A program made the position numbers and the translations under genes. Shown here piece by piece: positions 8,579 through 16,030 of a stretch of 64,000 nucleotides of DNA. Within the stretch, counting starts at the first letter, position 1, and every line of letters starts with the position of its first letter. A model generated the notes under the pieces. It saw nothing but the letters and a program-made list of their open reading frames with translations. It was not told the origin of the DNA and made no database searches. Source of the DNA: Methanoculleus bourgensis MS2 (GTDB lineage Archaea > Halobacteriota > Methanomicrobia > Methanomicrobiales > Methanoculleaceae); assembly GCF_000304355.2 (NCBI RefSeq), contig NC_018227.2:1302001-1366000 (forward strand), in the 5' to 3' direction.

Positions 8579-9184
8579 GTGGATAAAGGCGATGTCTTCA
8601 GTATCCTCGCCGCCCTGGTCATTGTATCCCTGGTGGCGGTGGTATCTCAGTCTCCTGTAGCGGAGGCCGGGCCGGAAGTCCCGGTGACTGTCCCACCGGA
8701 GACCACGCCGAACCCCTCCGTCACCCCTCCCCCGGCGCCGCCATCGCCCATGCCGCCCGAACCACCCGAACCATTCAGGATCTCCTATACGGCTGAGTTC
8801 TGGGATCGCCCCTGTTGCCACCTCCCCGACAACCTCACGTTCTACGGGGGGTCCGATCCGCTGTGGAAGAACAGTGCAGATATCGTCCCGTTTGCCTACA
8901 TCGAGGAGAGAAGAGGGGGTGTCACAGAGACGTTCCACGTGCCTTACGCGGTCTGGAGGCTTAACTGCAGTGTCTCTGCAACGATACGGCCTGGAGCGGC
9001 ACATTTCAGGATGGCGTTGGTCGACCTGGAGAGCGGGGCTATCGTGGAAGGGGCTGACCTGCGCTACCCGGGGAGCATCATCAAAACCGTGCAGAGAGGC
9101 GGTAAGGACTTCTACCTCATCGTAGGTGTAGATGAGGTTGATTCATATCGCATCACCCTGGAGACGCTCACGGAGTATCTCTGA
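8579..9184 (+). CDS. Secreted or membrane-anchored protein with proline-rich stalk
   Basis: 201 residues from a GTG. An N-terminal hydrophobic helix (about 8-26) looks like a signal anchor or signal peptide. Residues 31-65 are a Pro/Thr stalk (VPPETTPNPSVTPPPAPPSP), then a globular beta-rich domain with a PCCH motif and a late Cys (RLNCSVS) that could form disulfides outside the cell. No known domain. The composition matches surface proteins of Methanomicrobiales. It ends 200 nt before a repeat hairpin and stands alone. Confidence 0.65.
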   Translation: MDKGDVFSILAALVIVSLVAVVSQSPVAEAGPEVPVTVPPETTPNPSVTPPPAPPSPMPPEPPEPFRISYTAEFWDRPCCHLPDNLTFYGGSDPLWKNSADIVPFAYIEERRGGVTETFHVPYAVWRLNCSVSATIRPGAAHFRMALVDLESGAIVEGADLRYPGSIIKTVQRGGKDFYLIVGVDEVDSYRITLETLTEYL

Positions 9185-9287
9185 TCGGGCTATCTTATGT
9201 TAAGACCGGCTCATCCCAGTAAGAGTTCTGGCCCGGCATTTTTCTCACACCGCTCGTTAAATCAGAGTACCGGGGCAAGCTGACAAG

Positions 9288-9359
9288 GTCTCATGCGGAG
9301 TCCGCGAAGGGGGACGCAGGAAACGAGTCACCACACCTTCGCGAACTTCCGCGTGAGAC
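9288..9359. repeat. Imperfect palindrome, CGCGAAG-type repeat
   Basis: GTCTCATGCGGAGTCCGCGA...(9288-) pairs with ...TTCGCGAACTTCCGCGTGAG (-9359): about 23 bp arms with few mismatches around a 25 nt loop. It lies in the gap between convergent genes and belongs to the same CGCGAAG family seen at 30, 33 and 52 kb. Confidence 0.7.
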
Positions 9360-9392
9360 AACCTGGAATTATCAGCTGCCCGGGAACACGAG

Positions 9393-9578
9393 TCAGATCT
9401 TCTCGACAATGATCCTGACTCGGTCTCCGGCCTGCACGCCGTGCCCCTTCGGGACATCGATGTTGAACCAGAGCACGTCCGGATTCTCGTGGCTCTTGTC
9501 CTGAGACATGAGGCAATCCTTGTGCTCGTTGATGTTGGCCACAAACTCCACGGGTGCTTCGAACTCGATGATCTTCAT
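9393..9578 (-). CDS. Conserved-looking hypothetical protein, 61 aa
   Basis: 61 residues starting MKIIEFEAPVEFVAN. The composition is balanced, with alternating strands, a Cys (HKDCLMSQ), and a closing GHGVQAGDRVRIIVEKI that resembles a small beta-barrel (OB- or SH3-like) strand pair. No helix-turn-helix or membrane segment. It lies 30 nt upstream of nothing in the same direction and 30 nt from the winged-helix gene's end, so it may be co-transcribed with that gene. Function not recognised. Confidence 0.6.
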   Translation of the reverse strand: MKIIEFEAPVEFVANINEHKDCLMSQDKSHENPDVLWFNIDVPKGHGVQAGDRVRIIVEKI

Positions 9579-9608
9579 GCCGTAGAGTAGGGACGTTCCA
9601 GGATAAAA

Positions 9609-9860
9609 TTATGATGCACGAGGAGTGACACGCCAGGTCGTGCTGTTCGAGTAACTCCAGCGCCTGATATCAAGCTCGTCACAGATCTCCGAGAGGATGG
9701 CAAGGTTGATGCCGACCTCTTTCGGGGAAAGACCCAGGTCGCTTGCGATATACTTTGATTTGAAGTAGGATTTGCCTGCTTTCAACCCGGATTTGAGGTG
9801 ATGCAGGATCTTCCTCTGGGTATCGCTATATCTTTCTTTAATACGGTCTTTTGTCGACAT
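9609..9860 (-). CDS. Small winged-helix DNA-binding protein (DUF7123-like)
   Basis: 83 residues from the ATG at 9860, with GAGGGA 9-14 nt upstream. The sequence TQRKILHHLKSG...SYFKSKYIASDLGLSPKEVGINLAIL...RRWSYSNSTTWRV matches my memory of the archaeal DUF7123 family, a minimal winged helix whose recognition helix is LSPKEVGINLAIL. Probable DNA-binding regulator; its targets are unknown. A TATA box lies 40-50 nt upstream. Confidence 0.75.
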   Translation of the reverse strand: MSTKDRIKERYSDTQRKILHHLKSGLKAGKSYFKSKYIASDLGLSPKEVGINLAILSEICDELDIRRWSYSNSTTWRVTPRAS

Positions 9861-9899
9861 CCATCTATTCCCTCGTGAGCAAGTGCGTTTAGAACAGAA

Positions 9900-9913
9900 C
9901 AGTATAAATACCT
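9900..9913 (-). promoter_or_regulatory. TATA box of DUF7123-like gene
   Basis: On the minus strand GGTATTTATACTG (9901-9913) is a good TATA element 40-53 nt before the start codon, leaving a leader of roughly 20 nt that contains the ribosome site. Confidence 0.5.
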
Positions 9914-10296
9914 GTCTATTTGGTCCCGTAAGATTTGAGATGGTATATACTAATCGTTGTATAGAAATGGACGTCATGGTACCAGGTGGCGGACCAGGGG
10001 ACAACCGTGCGCCGGACAGGATCTGATTCTTCCGCGATGATCCTGGTGGCCTGGACAGTGACGGGTATCATCACGCGGAGGGAAGGTGGTCATCTCTTCC
10101 TCTTTGCGGCAGCCTGGAGCCCCACGACGGCGAGAGCACCGATGGCTCCCATCCCCGCCAGCGGCGTCGATTGCCGTTTATCCTCGGTCTACTGCATCGA
10201 GTCATCTTGTTTTGAGGGTGTTGGTGCGTGAGGAGGACCGCCAGTCGCTCGCGTTGCCGCGAAGATCGCGAAGGGGGGCGACTAATACCCCTTGGG

Positions 10297-10320
10297 GTGA
10301 TGTCCATCACGGTCCACCGC
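10297..10320 (+). repeat. Dispersed core repeat, copy 1
   Basis: GTGATGTCCATCACGGTCCA plus CCGC. Matches the core CGATTCCCACCACGGTCCACTG with a few changes; the flanking CTATGTCGGCGAG also recurs at copies 4 and 8. Confidence 0.65.
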
Positions 10321-10430
10321 TATGTCGGCGAGCGGAGGAACAGTCCGGATCCGGCATCCGGCGGGGATTGCGTGGTCTGCTCCGCCGTGGCGGTTCTCGC
10401 GGTACATCAGGAAAAATTGGTTCTGGATTC

Positions 10431-10700
10431 TAGTGGAGCATTTCACCTTATTTTGCGGGTCCTGATGTGGATCGCCAGCCGCTCGCGTGAGGCGATGATA
10501 CACATGAACACGACGTATTCCCCGGGCGAGCCCGGGCAGGGGACCGTGGTGGGAATCGCCCAGGGGGGTGGGGGCAGGGGAGGGGGCTCGCCCCCTCCCC
10601 GCACAAGCCGGACCCGGGGCACGATGCACCAGAGCAGGCGGTCTCCCACTCGCCAAATTGGGGCGGTTTTCATGGAAATTTTAGCTGCAATGCTCCACTA
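10431..10700. mobile_element. MITE-like element A (TAGTGGA family)
   Basis: 270 bp bounded by perfect 10 bp inverted repeats TAGTGGAGCA / TGCTCCACTA. Inside are CACCTTATTTTGCGGGTCCTG, a CTCGCGTGAGG block, the core repeat on the minus strand (10531-10560) and a long G/C hairpin (GGGAGGGGGCTCGCCCCCTCCC region, 10578-10602). No protein is encoded, so it must be mobilised in trans if at all. It is homologous in inverted orientation to element C. Confidence 0.75.
10531..10560 (-). repeat. Dispersed core repeat, copy 2
   Basis: Minus strand reads GGCGATTCCCACCACGGTCC then CCTGCCCGGG, close to the consensus. It lies within element A. Confidence 0.75.
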
Positions 10701-10759
10701 ACACTCCTCCTCATGGATATATCTCTACTCGGGGGCCCTTATCCCCGTGCTGGCATGAG

Positions 10760-11539
10760 TCAGATACAGATGATCCTGACATCCCCAAACGTCTTCTTTA
10801 TCCCGCGCTCCCACTCCCCATACCGCCGTTCGTTCACCTGTAGATTGAACAGCACGACGATGATAGTATCATAGTGCTGTGAATACCGCACCAGTTTATC
10901 GGCGATCGTCTGTAGGTCCTTGGAATACGTCGGCCCCTTAACTTCAATAGCAACAGTATCGACAACGATATCCGGCCGAGATGCTCCCGTCTGAACTTCT
11001 ATCTGTGCATCGGGGAACGACCCCCTGATGTAACCTTGCAGTTCGAGGTGGTATTCCCACTCGCTGTTATAATGCCGGGAAGGGGTAAACTCCTCAATAT
11101 GGCTCGCAAGCCTATTCACCAGCTTACGCGCCTCCGCCTCCCGCTCCCGCTCCGCCATCTTCCGCTGGTGCTCTTCCCGGTCCCGCCGGGCGACCTCCTC
11201 CAACTGGTCCCGCGGGACCCAGACGGTCTTACCTTCTACTGTCTGATACTCCTCCAACCCCCGCCGTCGCTGGAGGTCGGCATACTCCTTTTCTTCCCGG
11301 GCCCGCTCTTCCTCCTCCCGAGCGAGACGCTCGGCAGCACGCGCATCCTCCTGCATCCACCAGTAGCCAAACCCCACAATCCCCGCCAGGCACACCCCTC
11401 CAATCAGCATGAGGGTGAAAGCGTTCGCTGAGATCCAATCCATTACCACAGGGACGCCATAGACCCAGAATAGATATAATCCCACAATAGCCAGAGTGAT
11501 GACTCTCGCCCAGTTGGCAGCTCTCTCATCAGAATCCAT
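10760..11539 (-). CDS. Membrane-tethered PD-(D/E)XK nuclease-like protein
   Basis: 259 residues. Two membrane helices (about 12-32 and 38-58), a charged coiled coil (about 64-155, EEEERAREEKEYADLQRRR), then an alpha/beta domain with RPDIVVDTVAIEVKGP, the D-x8-E-x-K pattern of the PD-(D/E)XK nuclease fold, followed by IIVVLFNLQVNERR. The catalytic residues look intact (Asp about 189, Glu about 198, Lys about 200). It is not a known restriction enzyme and has no methyltransferase neighbour. Both flanks are repeat elements. Possible roles, all inferred: defence against incoming DNA at the membrane, or a structural protein with a retained fold. A TATA box (GCTTTATTTTG, minus, 11564-11574) is about 27 nt upstream, suggesting a leaderless message. 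Confidence 0.7.
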   Translation of the reverse strand: MDSDERAANWARVITLAIVGLYLFWVYGVPVVMDWISANAFTLMLIGGVCLAGIVGFGYWWMQEDARAAERLAREEEERAREEKEYADLQRRRGLEEYQTVEGKTVWVPRDQLEEVARRDREEHQRKMAEREREAEARKLVNRLASHIEEFTPSRHYNSEWEYHLELQGYIRGSFPDAQIEVQTGASRPDIVVDTVAIEVKGPTYSKDLQTIADKLVRYSQHYDTIIVVLFNLQVNERRYGEWERGIKKTFGDVRIICI

Positions 11540-11906
11540 CGATTAGAGATCCGATTTTCGCAAAATAAAGCTAGTCGATCGGTTTTCTGGTTATTAGACG
11601 TATATAGATCAATACGAGGATAAACGGGGAGAGCGACAGGGAAAACTAGTACACCGATTCCAAATTAGCAGATCATATCGGGCCTTCGTCCCATCCCCCG
11701 CGGAGCGCTCCCCTCCGTCCCCCCACCCCGCCCGGCCTGCGGCCTCCTCCCCCGCCCCTGGGGGCGGGGGCAGTTCCCGGGCGTATATCCGGTGGAACGC
11801 CGTCCTCCGGGATGCAAACCCCCGGAGAGTGTGTAAAAAAAGGTTGATACTCTCCTCCGTTGAGAGTGTCGGTAATTGGGAATCGATGCACTAGAGTTGA
11901 TGACCA
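11540..11906. repeat. Intergenic gap with TIR element
   Basis: Holds the divergent promoter of the nuclease-like gene and a complete MITE-like element of another family (11646-11894). The right end of that element stops 12 nt before the next gene's start and may supply its promoter. No gene is seen. Confidence 0.6.
11646..11894. mobile_element. MITE-like element, CTAGTACACC family
   Basis: Terminal inverted repeats of 22 bp with 3 mismatches: CTAGTACACCGATTCCAAAT... (11646-11667) and ...ATTGGGAATCGATGCACTAG (11873-11894). The interior is G/C-rich (CCCGCCCCTGGGGGCGGGGG hairpin at 11753-11772) and codes nothing. A third end of the same type lies at 54296-54317. Confidence 0.7.
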
Positions 11907-12089
11907 ATGGGACTGTTCGATCGGCTAGGTGACCGGCTAAGAGACCTGAAAGATGATTACGACATCCGGAAAGTGGAAGAAGCGGCAATACTGGAGGAAG
12001 AGCACAAGCTCATCCGGGACTACAACCTGAAGCGCACGGGGCAGATCGGGCGCTACCTGGTTGACGACCGACCACGTCATCAACGTTAA
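11907..12089 (+). CDS. Small charged protein, possibly 5' half of a frameshifted gene
   Basis: 60 residues, MGLFDRLGDRLRDLKDDYDIRKVEEAA..., helical and highly charged. It ends YLVDDRPRHQR. The next frame (12061-12396) overlaps it and begins TTDHVINVNLRS. A tandem CGACCGAC at 12065-12072 sits exactly at the overlap: with one CGAC fewer the two frames join as ...YLVDD-HVINVNLRSPAS. The two are therefore probably halves of one protein of about 165 residues. No family recognised. Confidence 0.55.
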   Translation: MGLFDRLGDRLRDLKDDYDIRKVEEAAILEEEHKLIRDYNLKRTGQIGRYLVDDRPRHQR

Positions 12090-12396
12090 TCTCCGCAGCC
12101 CGGCGAGCATTCAGGCCGCCCGCGAAGCGCTCGACCAGTACGAGCGCAACCCAAAGATCCGGCGGGTATCGAAAGAACAGACGAAAGAGTTCACGAAGGG
12201 GACCGGTAGCAGATCACAATCCGATGCCCCGGGGGACGGCGGGAGGAACTTTAACGCGAACCTCAACGACTACTTTGGGGATTTCGGTGGAGGATTCAAC
12301 ACCGATTACTTAGGCGATTTTGGCAGCGGGATTGAGGACTATGACTTCATTACGGGAGGCACCAGGAAGCCCCAGAAGAAGCGGAAGAAGAAGTGA
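12061..12396 (+). CDS. Hypothetical protein with Gly/Asp-rich tail, possibly 3' half of frameshifted gene
   Basis: 111 residues if started at the ATG at 12061. SPASIQAAREALDQYERNPKIRRVS is helical; the second half is low complexity with repeated DYFGDFGGGF / DYLGDFGSGI units and ends in a basic KPQKKRKKK tail. The tail suggests nucleic-acid or membrane-surface contact (inference). The first residues overlap the gene at 11907 in another frame; see the CGAC duplication there. No ribosome site precedes the ATG at 12061, which argues against an independent start. Confidence 0.5.
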   Translation: MTTDHVINVNLRSPASIQAAREALDQYERNPKIRRVSKEQTKEFTKGTGSRSQSDAPGDGGRNFNANLNDYFGDFGGGFNTDYLGDFGSGIEDYDFITGGTRKPQKKRKKK

Positions 12397-12791
12397 AAAC
12401 CCGTTTTCACCGATTTATCTCTTCTTTTAGCACCTCATCCACAAGCGCGCGCACAAGACCCTTGTAGTTCTCCGTGCTGTCATACTCCCGTATCCGCTCC
12501 TATCATGATCCGGGCCGGGGGGTCATCGTCGAGAGCGCCCCGGACCCGCCCACGGCGGCAGCCCTACGGCATTGTTATAATGCAGTCCACACACATACAA
12601 CTGGGGTTTCAGCAACGTTTGAAAACTCACCGGTATCCACCCGGGAATGCAGTGCATCCCAGGTCACGTTCGCGTCAATAGGGCCGCGCCCCCCTCCAAA
12701 GGAAGCCATGCTCGGGCGTGATGGAGTTGACGCCGGGAACCTCTCATTGTCCAAACCAGCGTGGTATCATGAGAAAAAATGGGCTGGGATA
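12397..12791. other. Gap with a gene remnant and repeat-like DNA
   Basis: Besides the fragment at 12407-12512, no gene is seen. The stretch 12700-12780 (TGATGGAGTTGACGCCGGGA..., ending AGAAAAAA) resembles, on the opposite strand, the repeat end at about 29880-29945, which suggests another copy of a dispersed element. Confidence 0.4.
12407..12512 (-). pseudogene. C-terminal fragment of an unknown protein
   Basis: The minus strand reads ERIREYDSTENYKGLVRALV then DEVLKEEINR and a stop. This is protein-like (amphipathic, no low complexity), but a stop codon immediately precedes it and there is no start, so it is probably the surviving tail of a lost gene. Confidence 0.35.
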
Positions 12792-13697
12792 TCACTTTCT
12801 CCGCATAACGAGGAAGACCCCGGCGGCTGCAAGGAGGCCGACGACGGCGCCCTGGAGCGAGAGGGGGGCTACCTGGGTCTGGTCGGGGTTTACCTCTGCT
12901 TCCATCATCGGTGTGAAGGTCGGCATCTCAGCCGTGGACGTCTCCACCAGTGTCGTCTCCGTCGTCACCTCGCCGGTCCCTGATGTGGTTGGAGGTTCGT
13001 CGGTCTCGTTGGCTGTCTCATTGGATACTATGGTATCGTTGGTTGTAGTTTCAGCCACCACGCCTGATGAAGATGCCTCAGTCGCGTTCGCCGTCTCACC
13101 CACGCCGGAAGGCCCCTCTACAGTGATCGGCTTATCGATGACTGTCTCCCCATCGTAAGGGTAGTAGGTGCCGTAGATACCGTTGAAGTCGGATGCTTCC
13201 AGTTCCACACTGGTGTCAGTGGCTCCGAGGCTCACCGTACCGGCAAGCCCCCCGCTCCCGGGGTCGTCGTCCTCATACGTCCGCAGTTCTATGACCGGGG
13301 CAGACTCGTCTGCATCGCTGGATGCGGTCGCGTTCCTGAGCCCGGAGAAGTCGTACACCTGTGGTTCATCAGTCACCTGGATTGTATCCCACGGTGCGAC
13401 CGGTTCGGCGGTTTCGTTCAGGGCCTCTTCCAGCGTCTCTTCCGGTGTCTCTTCCGGTGTCTCTTCCGGTGTCTCATCAGGTGTTGGTGTGAGAGTCCAG
13501 GTCGGGGCTTCATCCGGTGTCTCTTCCTGGGTCTCGGGGGGTGTCGGTGGGAGTGTCCAGGTCAGTGTTTCATTCAGGGGAGTTGCGGGTTCCCCGCTCT
13601 GGGCCATCACCGGGAACACAAAGGCCGTTGCTGCCACAAGGAGCACGACCAGAAGTGCTCTCCATCTCCATCGGTTTCCTACCATGAGGGGAGCCAT
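12792..13697 (-). CDS. Secreted surface protein with acidic repeat stalk and C-terminal anchor
   Basis: 301 residues from the ATG at 13697. A TATA-like AAATATAAAA about 25 nt upstream supports a leaderless start. Signal peptide RWRALLVVLLVAATAFVFPVMAQS, then tandem TPEETPEETPEETPEE repeats, a globular region (about 105-205, with ELRTYEDDDPGSGGLAGTVS and GIYGTYYPYDG), a Thr/Ser-rich stretch with several NxT sequons, and a C-terminal TQVAPLSLQGAVVGLLAAAG-VFLVMRRK. The last part, a short motif, hydrophobic helix and Arg-rich tail, looks like an archaeosortase-type sorting signal or a simple membrane anchor. The globular region recalls DUF3821 surface proteins of Methanomicrobiales, but I am not certain. 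Confidence 0.7.
   Translation of the reverse strand: MAPLMVGNRWRWRALLVVLLVAATAFVFPVMAQSGEPATPLNETLTWTLPPTPPETQEETPDEAPTWTLTPTPDETPEETPEETPEETLEEALNETAEPVAPWDTIQVTDEPQVYDFSGLRNATASSDADESAPVIELRTYEDDDPGSGGLAGTVSLGATDTSVELEASDFNGIYGTYYPYDGETVIDKPITVEGPSGVGETANATEASSSGVVAETTTNDTIVSNETANETDEPPTTSGTGEVTTETTLVETSTAEMPTFTPMMEAEVNPDQTQVAPLSLQGAVVGLLAAAGVFLVMRRK
13430..13485 (-). repeat. Tandem 15-bp repeats coding for TPEE units
   Basis: Four near-perfect 15 bp units (TCTTCCGGTGTC on the plus strand) encode ETPEETPEETPEE. Such arrays change length by slippage and may vary stalk length between strains. Confidence 0.7.
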
Positions 13698-13799
13698 TTG
13701 GCATAGATCTATTTTTATATTTCGGTTGCTATGAAAATTGGGCCGAGAGAGATTGTCCCAAACTCTTTGCAGACCTATGGCGTGGTTGAATCCTGGCAT

Positions 13800-14188
13800 C
13801 TATGCACCAGATTTTCGACACCCGGTTTGTAAACCGGGGTAGAACATGAACACGGGCTCTCCTCCCCGGGCATCGCCTTGCGGGGGACCGGGGAGGGGCG
13901 TCTTGCACGAAATGCTCATGAGGCTGCGCCTCGTGTTATACGGATGAAAACAGCCTTTGCCCAAGCAATCCCCGTGCAGTGGACCGTGGTGTCTCTTCGC
14001 CGCCGGGGACCAGCCCGGCCAAACGTTCATCTTCATGAGCGAGGAGACCCTTGGTTCCACCCGCATGAGGAAGCGCAGATCTCCATCCGGCTATTGATGC
14101 ATCGCCGGCAGAAATTCAGGAGGGGTTAACCCGGTGCGGCTGGCACCGGTGGGAATTCCCGCCGCACAGGCCGGGAAAGAAGTAGCGA
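13800..14188. repeat. Intergenic gap with a dispersed-element copy
   Basis: No gene. Contains CATGAGGCTGCGCCTCGTGT then TATACGGATGAAAAC (13916-13950) and core copy 3 (13971-14001), in the same order as at 1817 and 34220-34320. A hairpin-rich CCCCGGGCATCGCCTTGCGG stretch precedes these. Confidence 0.6.
13971..14001 (-). repeat. Dispersed core repeat, copy 3
   Basis: Plus strand CCCGTGCAGTGGACCGTGGT then GTCTCTTCGCC; the CAGTGGACCGTGGTG heart is perfect. Confidence 0.7.
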
Positions 14189-16015
14189 TCAGATTGGCGC
14201 TTCACCAATCTTCTGGATCAGGCTCTCAAGGACCGCATCGCGCATCCCTTCGACGAACTTGATGCTCCCGACGACCAGGTGGCCGCCGCCGCTCACGCCT
14301 CCGCCGACGATCTCGGTATGGAGTTCACGCACCATCTTTGGAATGTTCATCATGACACCCCGGGAACGGAGGACGGCAAAGTCCGGGCCAAACCCGAGCG
14401 TGACAACCGGTTCTCCCGGGCGCTCCCGGACCAGCCGGTCGTGCACCTCGCCCGACGTCTTACCCGGCGGCGGGAACGTGAACCGGTGAGCGAAAAGCTC
14501 CACATCGAGCATGAAGAGATGGGCACCGTTCGGCAGCACCTGGCTCTCGATATGCGGCATGATGGCCTCCATCTGCTCCTCAATCGCCCGGTTCGCCTCT
14601 TCAACAAGCAGGTCGACGAACTTCTCGTGGCGTCCGGGGTCCCCGCCGAGATTCAGGATATCCTTGACGATCTCCCTCCCGTCGCTGAACCGGAGCCAGA
14701 ACTGTTCGTAGTCGAGCGCCAGCGCAATATCGCGGCAATCATCCTCCGAGTACTCGGGTGCTGCCAGTGCGAGGTAGCGCGTACGCTCCGGGGCTTCGCT
14801 CCGGTCCCCAACCCCCGCGATCGCAGGCAGGTGCTGGATCTGGTCCTCGACCGCCGGGTTGACCAGGCGGGCGATCTCGGTCCCCAGCATCCCGGCCGTA
14901 ATGCCGTAATCCCCGCCCACATGGTAGGGGTTCACGTGGCCGATCAGGTACTCGTCCACCGACTCATCAGGGTGATGGTGATCCACGACCATCACCGGGA
15001 GGTCGTATATCCGGGTCACCTTCAGCGACGGAATATCCTCATCAGTGGACCCGTTGTCCATCAGGAGGATCATCGGCATCTTCTGCCCGTAGCGGGCATT
15101 ATCCTTGAGGGCGAAGTCCAGATCCCGCGTGATATCCTCAATCTCGTAAAACGGAGCTTTGGACGGAGACCGCTTGAAGAGGAAGTACTCTGCGTCAAAG
15201 TCCCCGCCGCTCTCCCGGAGCAGCGCGGTCACCGCCTGCTCGATGGCGACGGCGGCGCATATGCCGTCCGCATCAGCATGGTGTCGGAGGATAATCGGCC
15301 GCGCGGTCAGGACGGCTTTCCGGATCTCCTTCGCGACCTGACGCATCTGCGGCCGGAGGGCCTCGAGGACCTCACTCTCGATAAGGAACGGGAGTTCGGG
15401 CGGTTCCGCACGCTCATCCAGTGCCGCGTCGATACGCCCCCTGACCCGTGCCGCATCCTCCGGTTCCAGGACCGTCATGGACGCGGCCTCGATCTGCAGC
15501 TGGTTGTTGCGCTGCATCACCTCACCCGTGAGGCCGACAATATCCCCGAGTTCAACCTCAGGATACGCGCGAACACCTGCCTCGATGAACGCCGCTGCGT
15601 TCCCGGTGCCCGACTCGTCCACAACCGTGAAGATCGTCGGCCCCGATGTCTGCTTGATCTGTGCGACTTCGCCCTCGACCAGCACGGTTCTCCCAATCTT
15701 CTTCCCGATATCAGAGAGAAGCACACTCGTCGTCTTCTTGGTCACGTTCTGGGTCTGGTAGACGGTCGGCGTGACCTCCTCGAGGTCGATGTTGCCGTTG
15801 CTCCGGATCTGGATGACACGGACGATGATCGGGTCGCGTTCGCTATGCTGCACCTTCACGTTGCTCTTGTGGACGAGCCCCTTTATCCGGTCGTTTAACT
15901 GAACAAATACGCCGAACGGGGCAAAGCCCTGCACCCATCCCAGGTAGGTCTTTCCTTCCTCCACCTCTTCGAGATCACAGTTCCCTCCGAGGCGGTAAAC
16001 AATCATATCTTCCAT
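14189..16015 (-). CDS. DHH-family phosphoesterase with S1 and OB domains (RecJ-like)
   Basis: 608 residues. An N-terminal S1 RNA-binding domain (about 18-75, GWVQGFAPFGVFVQL), an OB fold (about 100-185, GRTVLVEGEVAQI), a DHH domain (HHADADGICAAVA about 245, LLMDNGSTDED, VVDHHHPDE about 345) and a C-terminal DHHA1-like GGGVSGGGHLVVGS substrate site. All conserved Asp/His metal ligands are visible. The architecture matches archaeal RecJ-like/GAN-type nucleases, which act on single-stranded RNA or DNA; which substrate this one prefers cannot be told. It is last in a minus-strand cluster with RNase Z, 15 nt behind the PhoU/TrkA_C gene. Confidence 0.88.
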   Translation of the reverse strand: MEDMIVYRLGGNCDLEEVEEGKTYLGWVQGFAPFGVFVQLNDRIKGLVHKSNVKVQHSERDPIIVRVIQIRSNGNIDLEEVTPTVYQTQNVTKKTTSVLLSDIGKKIGRTVLVEGEVAQIKQTSGPTIFTVVDESGTGNAAAFIEAGVRAYPEVELGDIVGLTGEVMQRNNQLQIEAASMTVLEPEDAARVRGRIDAALDERAEPPELPFLIESEVLEALRPQMRQVAKEIRKAVLTARPIILRHHADADGICAAVAIEQAVTALLRESGGDFDAEYFLFKRSPSKAPFYEIEDITRDLDFALKDNARYGQKMPMILLMDNGSTDEDIPSLKVTRIYDLPVMVVDHHHPDESVDEYLIGHVNPYHVGGDYGITAGMLGTEIARLVNPAVEDQIQHLPAIAGVGDRSEAPERTRYLALAAPEYSEDDCRDIALALDYEQFWLRFSDGREIVKDILNLGGDPGRHEKFVDLLVEEANRAIEEQMEAIMPHIESQVLPNGAHLFMLDVELFAHRFTFPPPGKTSGEVHDRLVRERPGEPVVTLGFGPDFAVLRSRGVMMNIPKMVRELHTEIVGGGVSGGGHLVVGSIKFVEGMRDAVLESLIQKIGEAPI

Positions 16016-16030
16016 AAACAGTTCTCCAAA

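Larger units (their letters stand above)
9861..10759. repeat. Repeat-filled intergenic region
   Basis: About 900 bp with no credible gene. It contains the promoter of the DUF7123-like gene, an arm reading CTACTGCATCGAGTCATCTT (10190-10209), a CGCGAAG block (10256-10275), one core-repeat copy (10297-10320) and a full TIR-bounded element (10431-10700) with a second core copy inside. Open frames here are GC-driven and carry repeat sequence. Confidence 0.7.

Noticed and set aside
10228-10701. Open frames through the 10 kb gap
   Set aside because: They run through repeat elements, have Arg/Gly/Pro-skewed composition and no ribosome site.
14279-15898. A 539-codon open frame on the plus strand
   Set aside because: It is exactly antisense to the DHH/S1 gene, whose motifs are complete. 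Its composition (rich in Arg, His, Asp, Leu) is what GC-rich antisense frames give.
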